From assembly GCF_001434135.1 (NCBI RefSeq), contig NZ_AZEB01000003.1:100630-164629 (forward strand): a stretch of 64,000 nucleotides of DNA. Direction: 5' to 3'. A model generated the notes under the pieces. The model did not search any database. It was not told the DNA's origin and saw only the letters and a program-made list of their open reading frames with translations. A program made the translations under genes and the position numbers. Below are positions 16,176-24,212 of the stretch, one piece after another. Position 1 is the stretch's first letter. Each line of letters begins with the position of its first letter. This DNA is from Lentilactobacillus kisonensis DSM 19906 = JCM 15041 (GTDB lineage: Bacteria; Bacillota; Bacilli; Lactobacillales; Lactobacillaceae).

Positions 16176-17222
16176 ATGACTAAAACAATTAAAACTTTAT
16201 TATCAGCTGCTGCCCTAATCCTAACCACATTTACTTTTGCGACAGGGGCCAATGCCGCTTCAACGAAGAAAGCCAGCGTTTCAACTATTCAGCGCCGGAC
16301 AGCTTTGACGTATTCATATGCTAAAAAGATGATCAAAACCAACAAAACGGGCCTTTCAGGTAATGCCAGCTCAATCTTCAGTAAAAAGCTTTATCCAGAA
16401 TCTGGTGCCTCAGCGGGTTATTCAGACTTTTTATTGGGATTGAAGGGTAACGGTTACAAATTTACCACCAATGAAAAGAATCTGTTACGCAAAAATCTGG
16501 TGGTTCGAGGCAATAGTCCAGCTGCCACGTTAGCTAATGCCGTAATGGCCGTGCAAGCAATGGGGCTAAACGCTCAGAATTACAAACCATATGGTCAAAA
16601 AAGAGGAATTAATTTAGTATCTCGCCTCTACAAGACCAGTATCACTAATCAGACAGCTAGTGCACAATCTCAAGCTTTAATTGCCATCTCAATGAGCAAC
16701 AAATTCAAACAACCTAAAGGCGCTAAATTCAGCAAAGCCAGCCTGAGTAATCGACTCGTTAAGGTACAGCTCAATAATAATGGCTGGACTTACAATAACC
16801 GACAAGGTACCAAGGACGCGGATACAACTGCAATGGCCCTCACCGCGCTTTCTCGTAGCAAGTCAAGTGCAAGCAACATCAAGACAAGCATTCAAAAGGG
16901 GCAACAGTTCTTATTTGATATTGTGCAAAAGAACGGCACTTTTGGCTATACATTTAACGGCAAGACAACGCCAAACGCCAATTCAACCGCCGAAGCCATC
17001 ATTGCCTTATCCAATGATTCAGCTACTAAAAAGTACGTCAACAGTAGCGCAATGAAGGCATCACAAACGGCCACGCCACTTTACGCCATGCTGACATACG
17101 TTAATAACACTGGTTCAATCAAGAAAGCAGCTACTCAACTATACGGTGTCGGTCAAGTAAACCTCGCCATCGCTGCTTACAAGGCTGCTCTCAAGAATCG
17201 ATCTGTTTATACAATTAATTAG
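16176..17222 (+). CDS. Exported alpha6-alpha6 barrel protein (transcobalamin N-domain-like)
   Basis: 348 residues with a clear signal peptide (1-28, ending GANAA). The mature part is made of helical repeats of the prenyltransferase/cyclase type: NNNGWTYNNRQGTKDADTTA and NGTFGYTFNGKTTPNANSTA are two repeat cores, each followed by an ALTALS or AIIALS helix. It lacks DUF4430 and any wall-anchoring motif, so it is the barrel half alone. SD AAGGAG precedes the ATG. Lying between the full-length protein and a DUF4430-only protein, it could pair with the latter as a split binder. Ligand binding is inferred from context only. Confidence 0.8.
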   Translation: MTKTIKTLLSAAALILTTFTFATGANAASTKKASVSTIQRRTALTYSYAKKMIKTNKTGLSGNASSIFSKKLYPESGASAGYSDFLLGLKGNGYKFTTNEKNLLRKNLVVRGNSPAATLANAVMAVQAMGLNAQNYKPYGQKRGINLVSRLYKTSITNQTASAQSQALIAISMSNKFKQPKGAKFSKASLSNRLVKVQLNNNGWTYNNRQGTKDADTTAMALTALSRSKSSASNIKTSIQKGQQFLFDIVQKNGTFGYTFNGKTTPNANSTAEAIIALSNDSATKKYVNSSAMKASQTATPLYAMLTYVNNTGSIKKAATQLYGVGQVNLAIAAYKAALKNRSVYTIN

Positions 17223-17247
17223 TTCCCAACGTTAGTGAGGTGCAAAA

Positions 17248-18021
17248 ATGAAACGAAACAATATGAAGAAAGTCATCGGGTTCATTCTTGCGTTTGTGTT
17301 AACGATTGGTCTTGCCTTTGGGATCCAACAGGTAGTTTCATCTAAAAGCCACTCTGACAGTCCCCGAACTTCAAAGCAGGCAGCCAGTTCTTCCAGTAAA
17401 TCAAGCTCACAGAAGCAACCAGCAAAAAAAGCCAGCTCTGATAAAGCAAAAAAGACGCCTTCGAACAAAAAGGATGCTAAGAAGCCAAATGGTAAAAAAG
17501 CAGCTGGCGGCCAGTCAAGTAAATCGAATTCTACGAAACCTGGCAAGCAAACAACCAAAACTCGCAAGCAGGCGGCAACCACTAGTCCTAAAAAGACTGC
17601 GACCAAGAGGACTGCTACAACTCCAAAGAGCGATAAACTTGGTAAAGTCAACCATAAGAATGAGACCAAGGTTGTTACTGGCAACTCCAAAGCTGCCAGT
17701 AAACCGGGTAACACCGCCAATACCATCAAGATTTATTTAAGAGTTGATGGCTACAAAAAGACATTCTACGCTAAGAGCATGCGGGTCAAAAAGAACGCTA
17801 ACGCCTTTTCAGTCCTCAAGCAGACCAAATTAAAGATCAGCTACATTCCGGGACATTCCGTTTACATCAACGGAATTAATGGTCTCCGCGAGAATGATGT
17901 GAAAACCGGTTCCGGTTGGATGTTCAGCGTTAACCATAAGTTTATTGATCACGCAGCAAATCTAACGCCATTGAAGAGTGGCGATCGTGTTCACTGGTAC
18001 TTTACGACGAAGGGCTATTAA
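17248..18021 (+). CDS. Membrane-anchored DUF4430 (transcobalamin C-domain-like) protein
   Basis: 257 residues. An N-terminal membrane segment (about 8-28) is followed by a long Lys/Ser/Ala/Pro-rich spacer (about 30-150) able to cross the wall. The C-terminal 100 residues are DUF4430: YLRVDGYKKTFYAKSMRV, then YINGINGLRENDVKTGSGWM and LKSGDRVHWYF. The same INGI...GW core occurs in intrinsic factor's beta domain. SD GTGAGG is 6 bases before the ATG and the gene follows the barrel protein by 25 bases, so they form an operon. Likely hands captured ligand toward the membrane; that step is inference. Confidence 0.82.
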   Translation: MKRNNMKKVIGFILAFVLTIGLAFGIQQVVSSKSHSDSPRTSKQAASSSSKSSSQKQPAKKASSDKAKKTPSNKKDAKKPNGKKAAGGQSSKSNSTKPGKQTTKTRKQAATTSPKKTATKRTATTPKSDKLGKVNHKNETKVVTGNSKAASKPGNTANTIKIYLRVDGYKKTFYAKSMRVKKNANAFSVLKQTKLKISYIPGHSVYINGINGLRENDVKTGSGWMFSVNHKFIDHAANLTPLKSGDRVHWYFTTKGY

Positions 18022-18115
18022 CCCCTATAACGATTAGTTTAGCCAGTTAATAAGCGCACAATTCTTGATAGTTCTTTAATATTCTAAGATGACCAACGTT
18101 TCAGGCTTAAGCAAC

Positions 18116-18169
18116 AAAAATACAGATATTTCAAGTGAGTATTTAACCTCTTGAAATATCTGTATTTTT
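18116..18169 (+). terminator. Terminator ending the transcobalamin-like operon
   Basis: Perfect 20-bp stem (AAAAATACAGATATTTCAAG and its complement) with a 14-base loop and flanking T run; active in either direction. Confidence 0.92.
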
Positions 18170-18196
18170 ATTACTTCACGAATTCCAATACTATTT

Positions 18197-18388
18197 TTGC
18201 TTCCCAACTCTTTTAAAACCAGTTATTTCAGTAACTTTGCAATTGACCCAGTGAATTTGTCCGACCATACCGCTGATTTATCTCTTATCAGCGAAACGAT
18301 AAAGTCTGGCGATGAATCAAAAAACAATGCTGAAAGATCTTCGGGAAACATGGTAATGAAAAACACGATACGACATATTTTAAAATAG
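18197..18388 (+). other. Doubtful 63-residue ORF between two terminators
   Basis: Lies between the operon terminator and a second strong terminator. No SD is seen before its ATG and the end of the frame runs into the terminator stem. No family recognised. It could be a gene remnant or mark an untranslated RNA of about 200 bases. The rest of 18022-18484 holds no other gene. Confidence 0.2.
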
Positions 18389-18406
18389 GTCGTATCGTGC
18401 TTTTTT
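18364..18406 (+). terminator. Second terminator 195 bases downstream
   Basis: CACGATACGAC and GTCGTATCGTG form a perfect 11-bp stem followed by six T. No convincing gene ends here, which is why a small RNA is worth considering. Confidence 0.85.
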
Positions 18407-18484
18407 TAGTTGTTGATTTTTTATTTAGGAGATTTGTGTCTCCGGACTTTAATATCTGGTGATCATTCTACTCTTACATAGATT

Positions 18485-18601
18485 AGGACCGCTCCGCAAA
18501 GCAGAAAGCTGCACCTAAGTCACTCCTGCCAAAAGCCCAGGCCCACGGCTTTCGGCAGGAGTAACTTAGGCTCCGCTTTCTAACCGCTTTGCTACGCTCA
18601 C
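18485..18601 (+). repeat. Intergenic palindrome, copy j (type II), touching a stop codon
   Basis: Type II arm (CACCTAAGTCACTCC against GGAGTAACTTAGG). Its final GTGAGC (minus strand) contains the TGA stop of the GH43 gene. Confidence 0.9.
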
Positions 18602-20217
18602 CTCAATTCCTTATAATCAAAGTAATCAAAAGTGGCCGTTGCATCATAACCCGAATAGTCCACCGCTGCCAATCCCACAAACGCCCCGGTGAAGAAACCA
18701 CCATAAGTTTGTAAGACATAATCATCGGAAAGAACAGCTGCATCCAAGGTTACCGGAACCTCATGCCAGGTTTCACCATCAAACGAGTATTCATAAGTGT
18801 AGCTCTGTTTACGAACCTTCGTCTTGAACCAGACGTATTCAACACCATCTGGAACGGCAATCGCATCATCTTTCAGGTAAGACGTGTAGTTCCCACGATT
18901 GTTTTCAGCAACTTCAATGACGTGACCCTTCTTTTCATCCCACGTAATAAAGATCCATGACCAGTGCTTGTCATTATAGAAGTTTGTTAAGCCGGCCATC
19001 TGTTGATACGTAAACGGATCGAATTTAACCTTCGTTTCAGCATCAAAGTTAAACGCCTGCCAGCGACTCGCAATCATCGAAACGTCGAAATTACTTGCCA
19101 GTGAGAAGTGCCCAACCAGTTTCAACTGACCGTCACCAAATGATCCCATATGCTTGCTAAACGGTACCCGCAGTGTGTTCCAGTCGTAGTCCAACGTCTC
19201 TGAATCGAACTCATCATGCCGCGAATGATCTAACGGCGCGTCAGTCTCAATGGCATCCTTTGGCGCATCAACTTCAACTTGACCACCATGGCCGCCAACA
19301 ACTCGTGGCCAGCCCTGATCGTCCCATTCAACTTTTTGAATGGATGTTTCGCGGCCTAGTGTACTCCAGCCACGTGGGTCATACGCGGACTCGTTTTTAT
19401 GATTCCAAGGACGGGCCATCAACGAAGCATAGTACCACTCACCGCCTGGCGTGTTAACCAAAGCGCCATGACCTTGCTTTTGAATCGCCAAGTCTGGTGT
19501 ATCAAAGTTTGTAATAAATGGGCCATCTGGTTCGGTTTCAAATGAATCAGCATCCAATGTCTTTGACCGAGCAACAACTTCCTGGTGAGTAAAGACCGTG
19601 CCGCCTTGCGCTGCAAATAGATAGTAATAACCATCCTTCTGATACAGATGCGGCCCTTCAACCAGCTTTACATCAGTTCCACGATAAATGGTTCGAGCAG
19701 TCTTTGGATCTAATTTCATCGTCTTAGTATCAAACTCAGTCAACGTAATGCCGTCAAATGGGTGGTGATATTCACGATGATCCCAAGTTTGTTGAACCAG
19801 ATACTTACGGCCATTCTGATCGTGGAACAGGGAAGCATCAAAGCCCACGCCATTCACCCTTATCGGATCACTCCACGGGCCGGTGATGTTTTCTGCCGTT
19901 GTCAGATAATTGGTCATATCCTTAAAGGTGCCCTCAGTCACTTTAACATCCGTATAAATCAGCCAAAACTTACCATCCGCGTAGGACAAATCCGGTGCCC
20001 AAATGCCGCCTGAAGCTGGGTTGCCCTTCATATCCAATAACGTAGTCGTTGATAGCGGCGACGGTAACAATTTCCAATGAACCATATCCTTGGATTCATG
20101 AAGCCGAACGCCAGGGAACCATTCAAAGGTCGAATTGGCGATGTAATACGTGTCACCAACTCTAATCATACTTGGGTCGGCGTTAAAGCCTGGTAATACT
20201 GGGTTTGAAATTTTCAT
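18598..20217 (-). CDS. xynB: GH43 beta-xylosidase
   Basis: Removes xylose from xylo-oligosaccharides in the cytoplasm. 539 residues, normal for the two-domain GH43 xylosidases (five-bladed propeller plus C-terminal jelly roll). Catalytic residues fall at the expected places: Asp14 in FNADPSM, Asp127 in GVGFDASL, Glu187 in LVEGPHLY. The ATG is preceded by GGAAATATTGTC with an SD-like AGGAAA. It lies 32 bases after the GPH transporter, forming a transport-hydrolysis operon, and its stop codon is the end of palindrome copy j. Arabinofuranosidase side activity is common in this subgroup. Confidence 0.95.
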   Translation of the reverse strand: MKISNPVLPGFNADPSMIRVGDTYYIANSTFEWFPGVRLHESKDMVHWKLLPSPLSTTTLLDMKGNPASGGIWAPDLSYADGKFWLIYTDVKVTEGTFKDMTNYLTTAENITGPWSDPIRVNGVGFDASLFHDQNGRKYLVQQTWDHREYHHPFDGITLTEFDTKTMKLDPKTARTIYRGTDVKLVEGPHLYQKDGYYYLFAAQGGTVFTHQEVVARSKTLDADSFETEPDGPFITNFDTPDLAIQKQGHGALVNTPGGEWYYASLMARPWNHKNESAYDPRGWSTLGRETSIQKVEWDDQGWPRVVGGHGGQVEVDAPKDAIETDAPLDHSRHDEFDSETLDYDWNTLRVPFSKHMGSFGDGQLKLVGHFSLASNFDVSMIASRWQAFNFDAETKVKFDPFTYQQMAGLTNFYNDKHWSWIFITWDEKKGHVIEVAENNRGNYTSYLKDDAIAVPDGVEYVWFKTKVRKQSYTYEYSFDGETWHEVPVTLDAAVLSDDYVLQTYGGFFTGAFVGLAAVDYSGYDATATFDYFDYKELR

Positions 20218-20249
20218 GACAATATTTCCTTTCTATTACTTACTAATTA

Positions 20250-21728
20250 TTAAAGTTGACCTTCACTCTTACGCTTGTCAATTTCCAAGTTAATTCGATC
20301 AACATCCTTGTCACTTAATGGGTACTTGCTCATAATCCACATTGCAACTAATGCCAAGACGATTGGCGCCCAAATCATTGAGAACTGGATCCCCATCAAA
20401 GCAGAAGCACTTTGGTGAGCTTTAGCACCATCAAACTTGAAGAAGGCGTTGATATAGCCTGGAATAATTCCACCTAAAGCCAGGCCAATCTTGAAGAACA
20501 AGCCCATGATGGCGTTGATAATCCCGGCAACCCGTTTCTTTGATTGGTATTCACCATAAGAAACAACTTCTGGTACCAATGACCACATGTAACCAGTAGC
20601 GGCAGTAATCCCCCATTGCATCAAGAAACGGCCAACGTAGCCAAGTAGTGGTGAGTCTTTAAATGCAGGCATTTGCCAAACCCACAAGATGAGTTGACCA
20701 ACGATAAATAATGTTAAGAAAATGTAGAAGAACTGTTTTTTACCGATCTTTTTACGAACAATTGGCCATAAGAATACTAGGAAGATTCCTGGAATCGATC
20801 CAATCAAGTTAATGGAAGCAACCCATTCTGGATGGCCAACATTATACTGCATGTAGAATGGCCAAACGGTGTTGCCAAAGAACATGAAGGTAAAGCCAAT
20901 TAGGAAGAACATCCCCAAAACTTGGAGGGGCTTATTACGTTTGATTTCAGCGAACAGATCTGAGTATTTAACGGCATCAGTTTCCTCTGCGGTCGGCAAT
21001 ACTCGTTCTTTAACACCAAAATAAGTGACCATCAGTAACGCAAATCCAATTACCATGTAAATTGACATAACCAAGAAGTATGCGCCCCCAGCATGAGGGG
21101 ATGCATAGTTCCCAAGATGTAACTTAATTCCAAAGAAACCAATGTCTTTTAATTGCTTGTCTGGGGAAGCTAGTTGGACAAACAGCGGTAAGAAGGTATA
21201 AACCATCAAGTTACCAATGTTAGCTTCAGTCATCCGGACAGTTGTCAAAGTCGAAACTTCATTGTTATCCCGGGTAAGCGACGCATTCAAAGCCCCGTAT
21301 GGGATATTAACAAACGAATAAATCATTGCAGTCGCCATATATGAAATGAATGCAAAGATGACATTACCCCGAACGGCTTCCATTGGGAAGAATAGTAAGG
21401 CTGCACAGACGGTTAATGGGATTCCAAAATATAAAATAAACGGTCGATACTTACCCCGTTTAAACTTACTCCTATCAACAACGGCTCCAACATAAGGATC
21501 CCAGAAAACGTTAATCCAACGAACAATTAGAAAAATAGTTGCCCCAACTGCGGCAGAAATTCCAAAAACGGTGGTTAAATAAAACAGTAACATTGAACCA
21601 ACCGTACCAAAAATAAGGTTCTGGGCTAAATCACCGGCACCATAACTAATTCGCTCACCCCATGAGAGCTTGGCGAATTCTTTTTCGGCAACGTGTTTAG
21701 TCGCAGCATCATTAACATTACTTGCCAT
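20250..21728 (-). CDS. xylP: GPH-family xyloside/sugar:cation symporter
   Basis: Glycoside-pentoside-hexuronide transporter, 492 residues, about 12 membrane segments. KLSWGERISYGAGDLAQNL is the hallmark N-terminus of XylP/XynP. The charged loop VVDRSKFKRGKYRPFILY and the motif WSLVPEVVSYGEYQSKKR are also typical. The hydrophilic C-terminus is short, with no EIIA domain. It is the first gene of the xylP-xynB operon. Probable substrate: xylobiose or other xylosides, from context with the GH43 enzyme. A cre site lies 244 bases before the start. Confidence 0.93.
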   Translation of the reverse strand: MASNVNDAATKHVAEKEFAKLSWGERISYGAGDLAQNLIFGTVGSMLLFYLTTVFGISAAVGATIFLIVRWINVFWDPYVGAVVDRSKFKRGKYRPFILYFGIPLTVCAALLFFPMEAVRGNVIFAFISYMATAMIYSFVNIPYGALNASLTRDNNEVSTLTTVRMTEANIGNLMVYTFLPLFVQLASPDKQLKDIGFFGIKLHLGNYASPHAGGAYFLVMSIYMVIGFALLMVTYFGVKERVLPTAEETDAVKYSDLFAEIKRNKPLQVLGMFFLIGFTFMFFGNTVWPFYMQYNVGHPEWVASINLIGSIPGIFLVFLWPIVRKKIGKKQFFYIFLTLFIVGQLILWVWQMPAFKDSPLLGYVGRFLMQWGITAATGYMWSLVPEVVSYGEYQSKKRVAGIINAIMGLFFKIGLALGGIIPGYINAFFKFDGAKAHQSASALMGIQFSMIWAPIVLALVAMWIMSKYPLSDKDVDRINLEIDKRKSEGQL

Positions 21729-21971
21729 GTTTCATTCTCCTTTGCTTATAGCATACAAATGACAGTGTTAGTAAACCCATGGCTATCAATGAGACAATCT
21801 ACTCAATAAGACAACCGTTACCAATTATTCTTCATTTGCTGATTAATGGTATCTGAACAAATTGCAGTTTGTAAGTTGGTTAGAAATTTAGCAAATGAGT
21901 TTTAATTTCAGTGGTCCTTATCGAGCAAGTCACCCCGTTAACACAGAGATTTACTTAACTACAGCTCACAT

Positions 21972-21985
21972 TGTATCCGCTTTCA
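21972..21985 (-). promoter_or_regulatory. cre-like site upstream of xylP-xynB
   Basis: TGAAAGCGGATACA on the minus strand fits the CcpA operator pattern TGNAANCGNWNNCA. The rest of the 21745-22300 gap holds a terminator (22119) and no gene. Confidence 0.6.
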
Positions 21986-22118
21986 GGAAATCATATTAAC
22001 TTGGTTTTTAACCGGAATTAGTTAATTTGTGACCATATAAATTGATAATAACTTTTCCGTTTTTTTCGAAAGTGAGACTATTTTATCTTTATAAGTTTAG
22101 ACTGTTGATCAAAAAATG

Positions 22119-22161
22119 AGCATCAGTTAAAGCAAAAAAATTATTTGCCTTAACTGATGCT
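22119..22161 (-). terminator. Terminator serving the AraC regulator transcript
   Basis: AGCATCAGTTAA pairs with TTAACTGATGCT. The T run lies on the minus-strand side, so it ends leftward transcripts from the regulator gene. Confidence 0.65.
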
Positions 22162-22303
22162 TAGATTCGAAATTACTGTTGGAATTTTGTTTTTTTGGGT
22201 GGTGTTCTGTTTTATTAGGGTGAAACTACTTTGCAACACAAGGAATTGTGTAAGTCACTTAGTGAAAAGTTTGCTTTTGTGGTTGTTCGCCGTTGTATGG
22301 CGT

Positions 22304-22345
22304 AGGACCGTTTCACAAAGCAGAAGCTTGCACCTAAGCCTTCTC
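22304..22345 (+). repeat. Partial palindrome (left arm only) before copy k
   Basis: AGGACCG to CACCTAAGCCTTCTC, a type II left arm that stops where the next full copy begins. A half-unit left by unequal recombination or an insertion inside an older copy. Confidence 0.75.
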
Positions 22346-22462
22346 AGGACCGCTCCACAAAGCAGAGACTTGCACCTAAGTCTTCTCCGCCAAAAATCCA
22401 AGCCCAGGATTTCTGGCGGAGAAGGCTTAGGCTCCAGTCTCTAACCGCTTTGTTCCGCTCAC
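22346..22462 (+). repeat. Intergenic palindrome, copy k (type II), abutting a stop codon
   Basis: Type II arms. The CTCAC end touches the stop codon of the AraC gene (22463) with no base between. Confidence 0.9.
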
Positions 22463-23368
22463 TTACTCAAAGTGCCCACTTTGTGCCACCGACCTTACCG
22501 TTCTCTTCGGGCTGATTTGTTTTCGGTACTCACTTGGCGTAATTCCTGACCACTTTTTGAATTGCTTACTGAAATTTGAAATGCTGCTGGCACCCATCAT
22601 ATACGCAACATCTTCAATTGAGTATTCCATATACCCCAACAGCAACTTAGCTTTACGGTATTTCTTTTCATCAATGAATCGAAGCGGGGTCATGCCATAC
22701 ACCTTTCTAAACGTCCGGTGCCCATAGCCACTGCTAATGTCAATTTGCTTGCAGATGTCTCCAAATGAGAACTGATGGTGATCGCTCTTATCAATCCCCT
22801 CCGTTATTAACGTTGCCATCTTTCGGGCGACCTTAGCCTCTCGTTCAGTGAAATGGAGTTGATCCTCACGGGAGAATGCGGATAATTTTTCGGTCAACTC
22901 ATATAAATAACTCAACAACCGAATTTGAATTTTGAGGTTAACCTGCTCTTCCGTCAGTTTGACACCCTTACTGTACTTAACAATGTCTAAAGCCGCAGCC
23001 ATCGAGGCCTTGGCAACCGGATTATCCGGTGGGATCACGGCATTTGCAATGTTACTGATAATCGCTGACTTAAGTCCCAGACTCTCAAAGTTAAAATGAA
23101 AGCAAATATAGGTCATTTCTTTGTCTTTACTGGCATTGCGATTATTGTGGAGTGTCCCTGGGGCAATAATTAACGCACTTCCCGGCCCATACGTCATGGG
23201 AGCAAGCCCTTTCAACGTCGTTGTTTGCGAGCCTTTCAAGACACACATCAATTCAAACGCTTGGTGCTTCTGCTCAAAAAAGCTCCAGCCCCCTGGAACC
23301 GTATGCTGGTGACCACCAAATATATATAGCCCAGATTCAACAACTGGTATTGAAATAAAATTTTTCAT
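22463..23368 (-). CDS. AraC-family transcriptional regulator (xyloside module)
   Basis: 301 residues: N-terminal cupin-type sugar-sensing domain (about 10-140, with AFELMCVLKGSQTT and GPGSALIIAPGTLHNN) and a C-terminal double helix-turn-helix (about 190-292; SFGDICKQIDISSGYGHRTF then ISNFSKQFKKWSGITPSEYR). The ATG has GAGGTG upstream. It reads in the same direction as xylP-xynB but is separated by 730 bases, a terminator and a palindrome, so it is probably its own unit that activates the xyloside genes. Three tandem palindromes precede it. Target genes are inferred from position. Confidence 0.92.
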   Translation of the reverse strand: MKNFISIPVVESGLYIFGGHQHTVPGGWSFFEQKHQAFELMCVLKGSQTTTLKGLAPMTYGPGSALIIAPGTLHNNRNASKDKEMTYICFHFNFESLGLKSAIISNIANAVIPPDNPVAKASMAAALDIVKYSKGVKLTEEQVNLKIQIRLLSYLYELTEKLSAFSREDQLHFTEREAKVARKMATLITEGIDKSDHHQFSFGDICKQIDISSGYGHRTFRKVYGMTPLRFIDEKKYRKAKLLLGYMEYSIEDVAYMMGASSISNFSKQFKKWSGITPSEYRKQISPKRTVRSVAQSGHFE

Positions 23369-23383
23369 ATTTGTTCACCTCGA

Positions 23384-23500
23384 GTGAGCGTAGCAAAGCG
23401 TTTAAAAGCCGGAGCTTAGGTTACCTTCGTCGAAAATCCCGGGCTTGGATTTTGGGTAAAGGTGGTCTAGGTGCAGGCTTTTGCTTTGCGCAGCTGTCCT
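23384..23500 (-). repeat. Intergenic palindrome, copy l (type II)
   Basis: First of three tandem copies. GTGAGC end 15 bases before the AraC start, the closest of all start-side copies. Confidence 0.88.
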
Positions 23501-23507
23501 AAAAACA

Positions 23508-23624
23508 GTGAGCAGAGCAAAGTGCTTAGAAGCTGGAGCCTAAGTTATCTCGGTCAGAAATCCCGGCTTTGGATCTTTAGCCGAAATAACTTAGTTGAAG
23601 GCTTCTACTTTGCAGAGCTGTCCT
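23508..23624 (-). repeat. Intergenic palindrome, copy m (type II)
   Basis: Middle copy. Arms less perfect (GGAGCCTAAGTTATCTCGG against CCGAAATAACTTAGTTGAAG), so probably older. Confidence 0.85.
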
Positions 23625-23631
23625 AAAATTA

Positions 23632-23745
23632 GTGAGTGCAACAAAGCGCTTAGAGATCGCAGTGTAAGTCTCCTTGAAAAAAAATCCCTGATTTGGAGAT
23701 TTTTGTTCGAGGTGTTTACGCATAGACTTTTGCTTTGTGCGGTCA
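23632..23745 (-). repeat. Intergenic palindrome, copy n (type I, degenerate end)
   Basis: Third copy; the usual GTCCT end has become GGTCAT and the apical arm is A-rich and mismatched. The most diverged of the tandem. Confidence 0.75.
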
Positions 23746-23965
23746 TCTCACATTCAACATTGAAATCGCTATCACTAACATAATAAAGGGATCTAACAAG
23801 TTAGTCAACTAAACCAACTTACCGACTTTGTTCAAAAGTAACCCTTAATTTGTCAAATCCTGAACCTAACTTACCTAAAAAATAATTTGAAAAATAACTC
23901 ATTTCTATTGTTTTTATAGCTGCTTTCCATTAAGGTGTTATCTGTTCGATTGAATTCATTTAAGC

Positions 23966-24064
23966 ATGACAGCAAAGCAGAAGTCTGCACATAAGCACCT
24001 CGGGTAAAAATCCCAAACCCGAGGAGACTTATGCTCCGACTTCTAACCGCTTTGCTCTGCTCAC
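23966..24064 (+). repeat. Intergenic palindrome, copy o (type I, short core)
   Basis: About 99 bp. The apical part is only CTCGGGTAAAAATCC then CAAACCCGAG, so the hairpin tip is shortened while bulges and outer arms are kept. Confidence 0.85.
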
Positions 24065-24071
24065 TGTTTTT

Positions 24072-24190
24072 AGGACAGCTGCGTAGAGCAGAAACTTCCA
24101 CATAAGCACCTCTAACAAAAATCCCAGAACCGGGGATTTTCTGTTAGAGGAGACTTATATTCCAGTTTCTAACCGCTCTACTCCGCTCAC
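24072..24190 (+). repeat. Intergenic palindrome, copy p (type I)
   Basis: Outer stem TAGAGC/GCTCTA, another paired change. CTCAC end 22 bases before the antiporter start and a few bases before its purine-rich SD. Confidence 0.9.
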
Positions 24191-24212
24191 TTTTCGGGGA
24201 AGGGGAAGCAAT

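Noticed and set aside
22157..22444. A 95-codon plus-strand ORF
   Set aside because: Its second half is palindrome sequence (repeated CTC-AGC-AGA type codons), the first half a terminator region; no SD.
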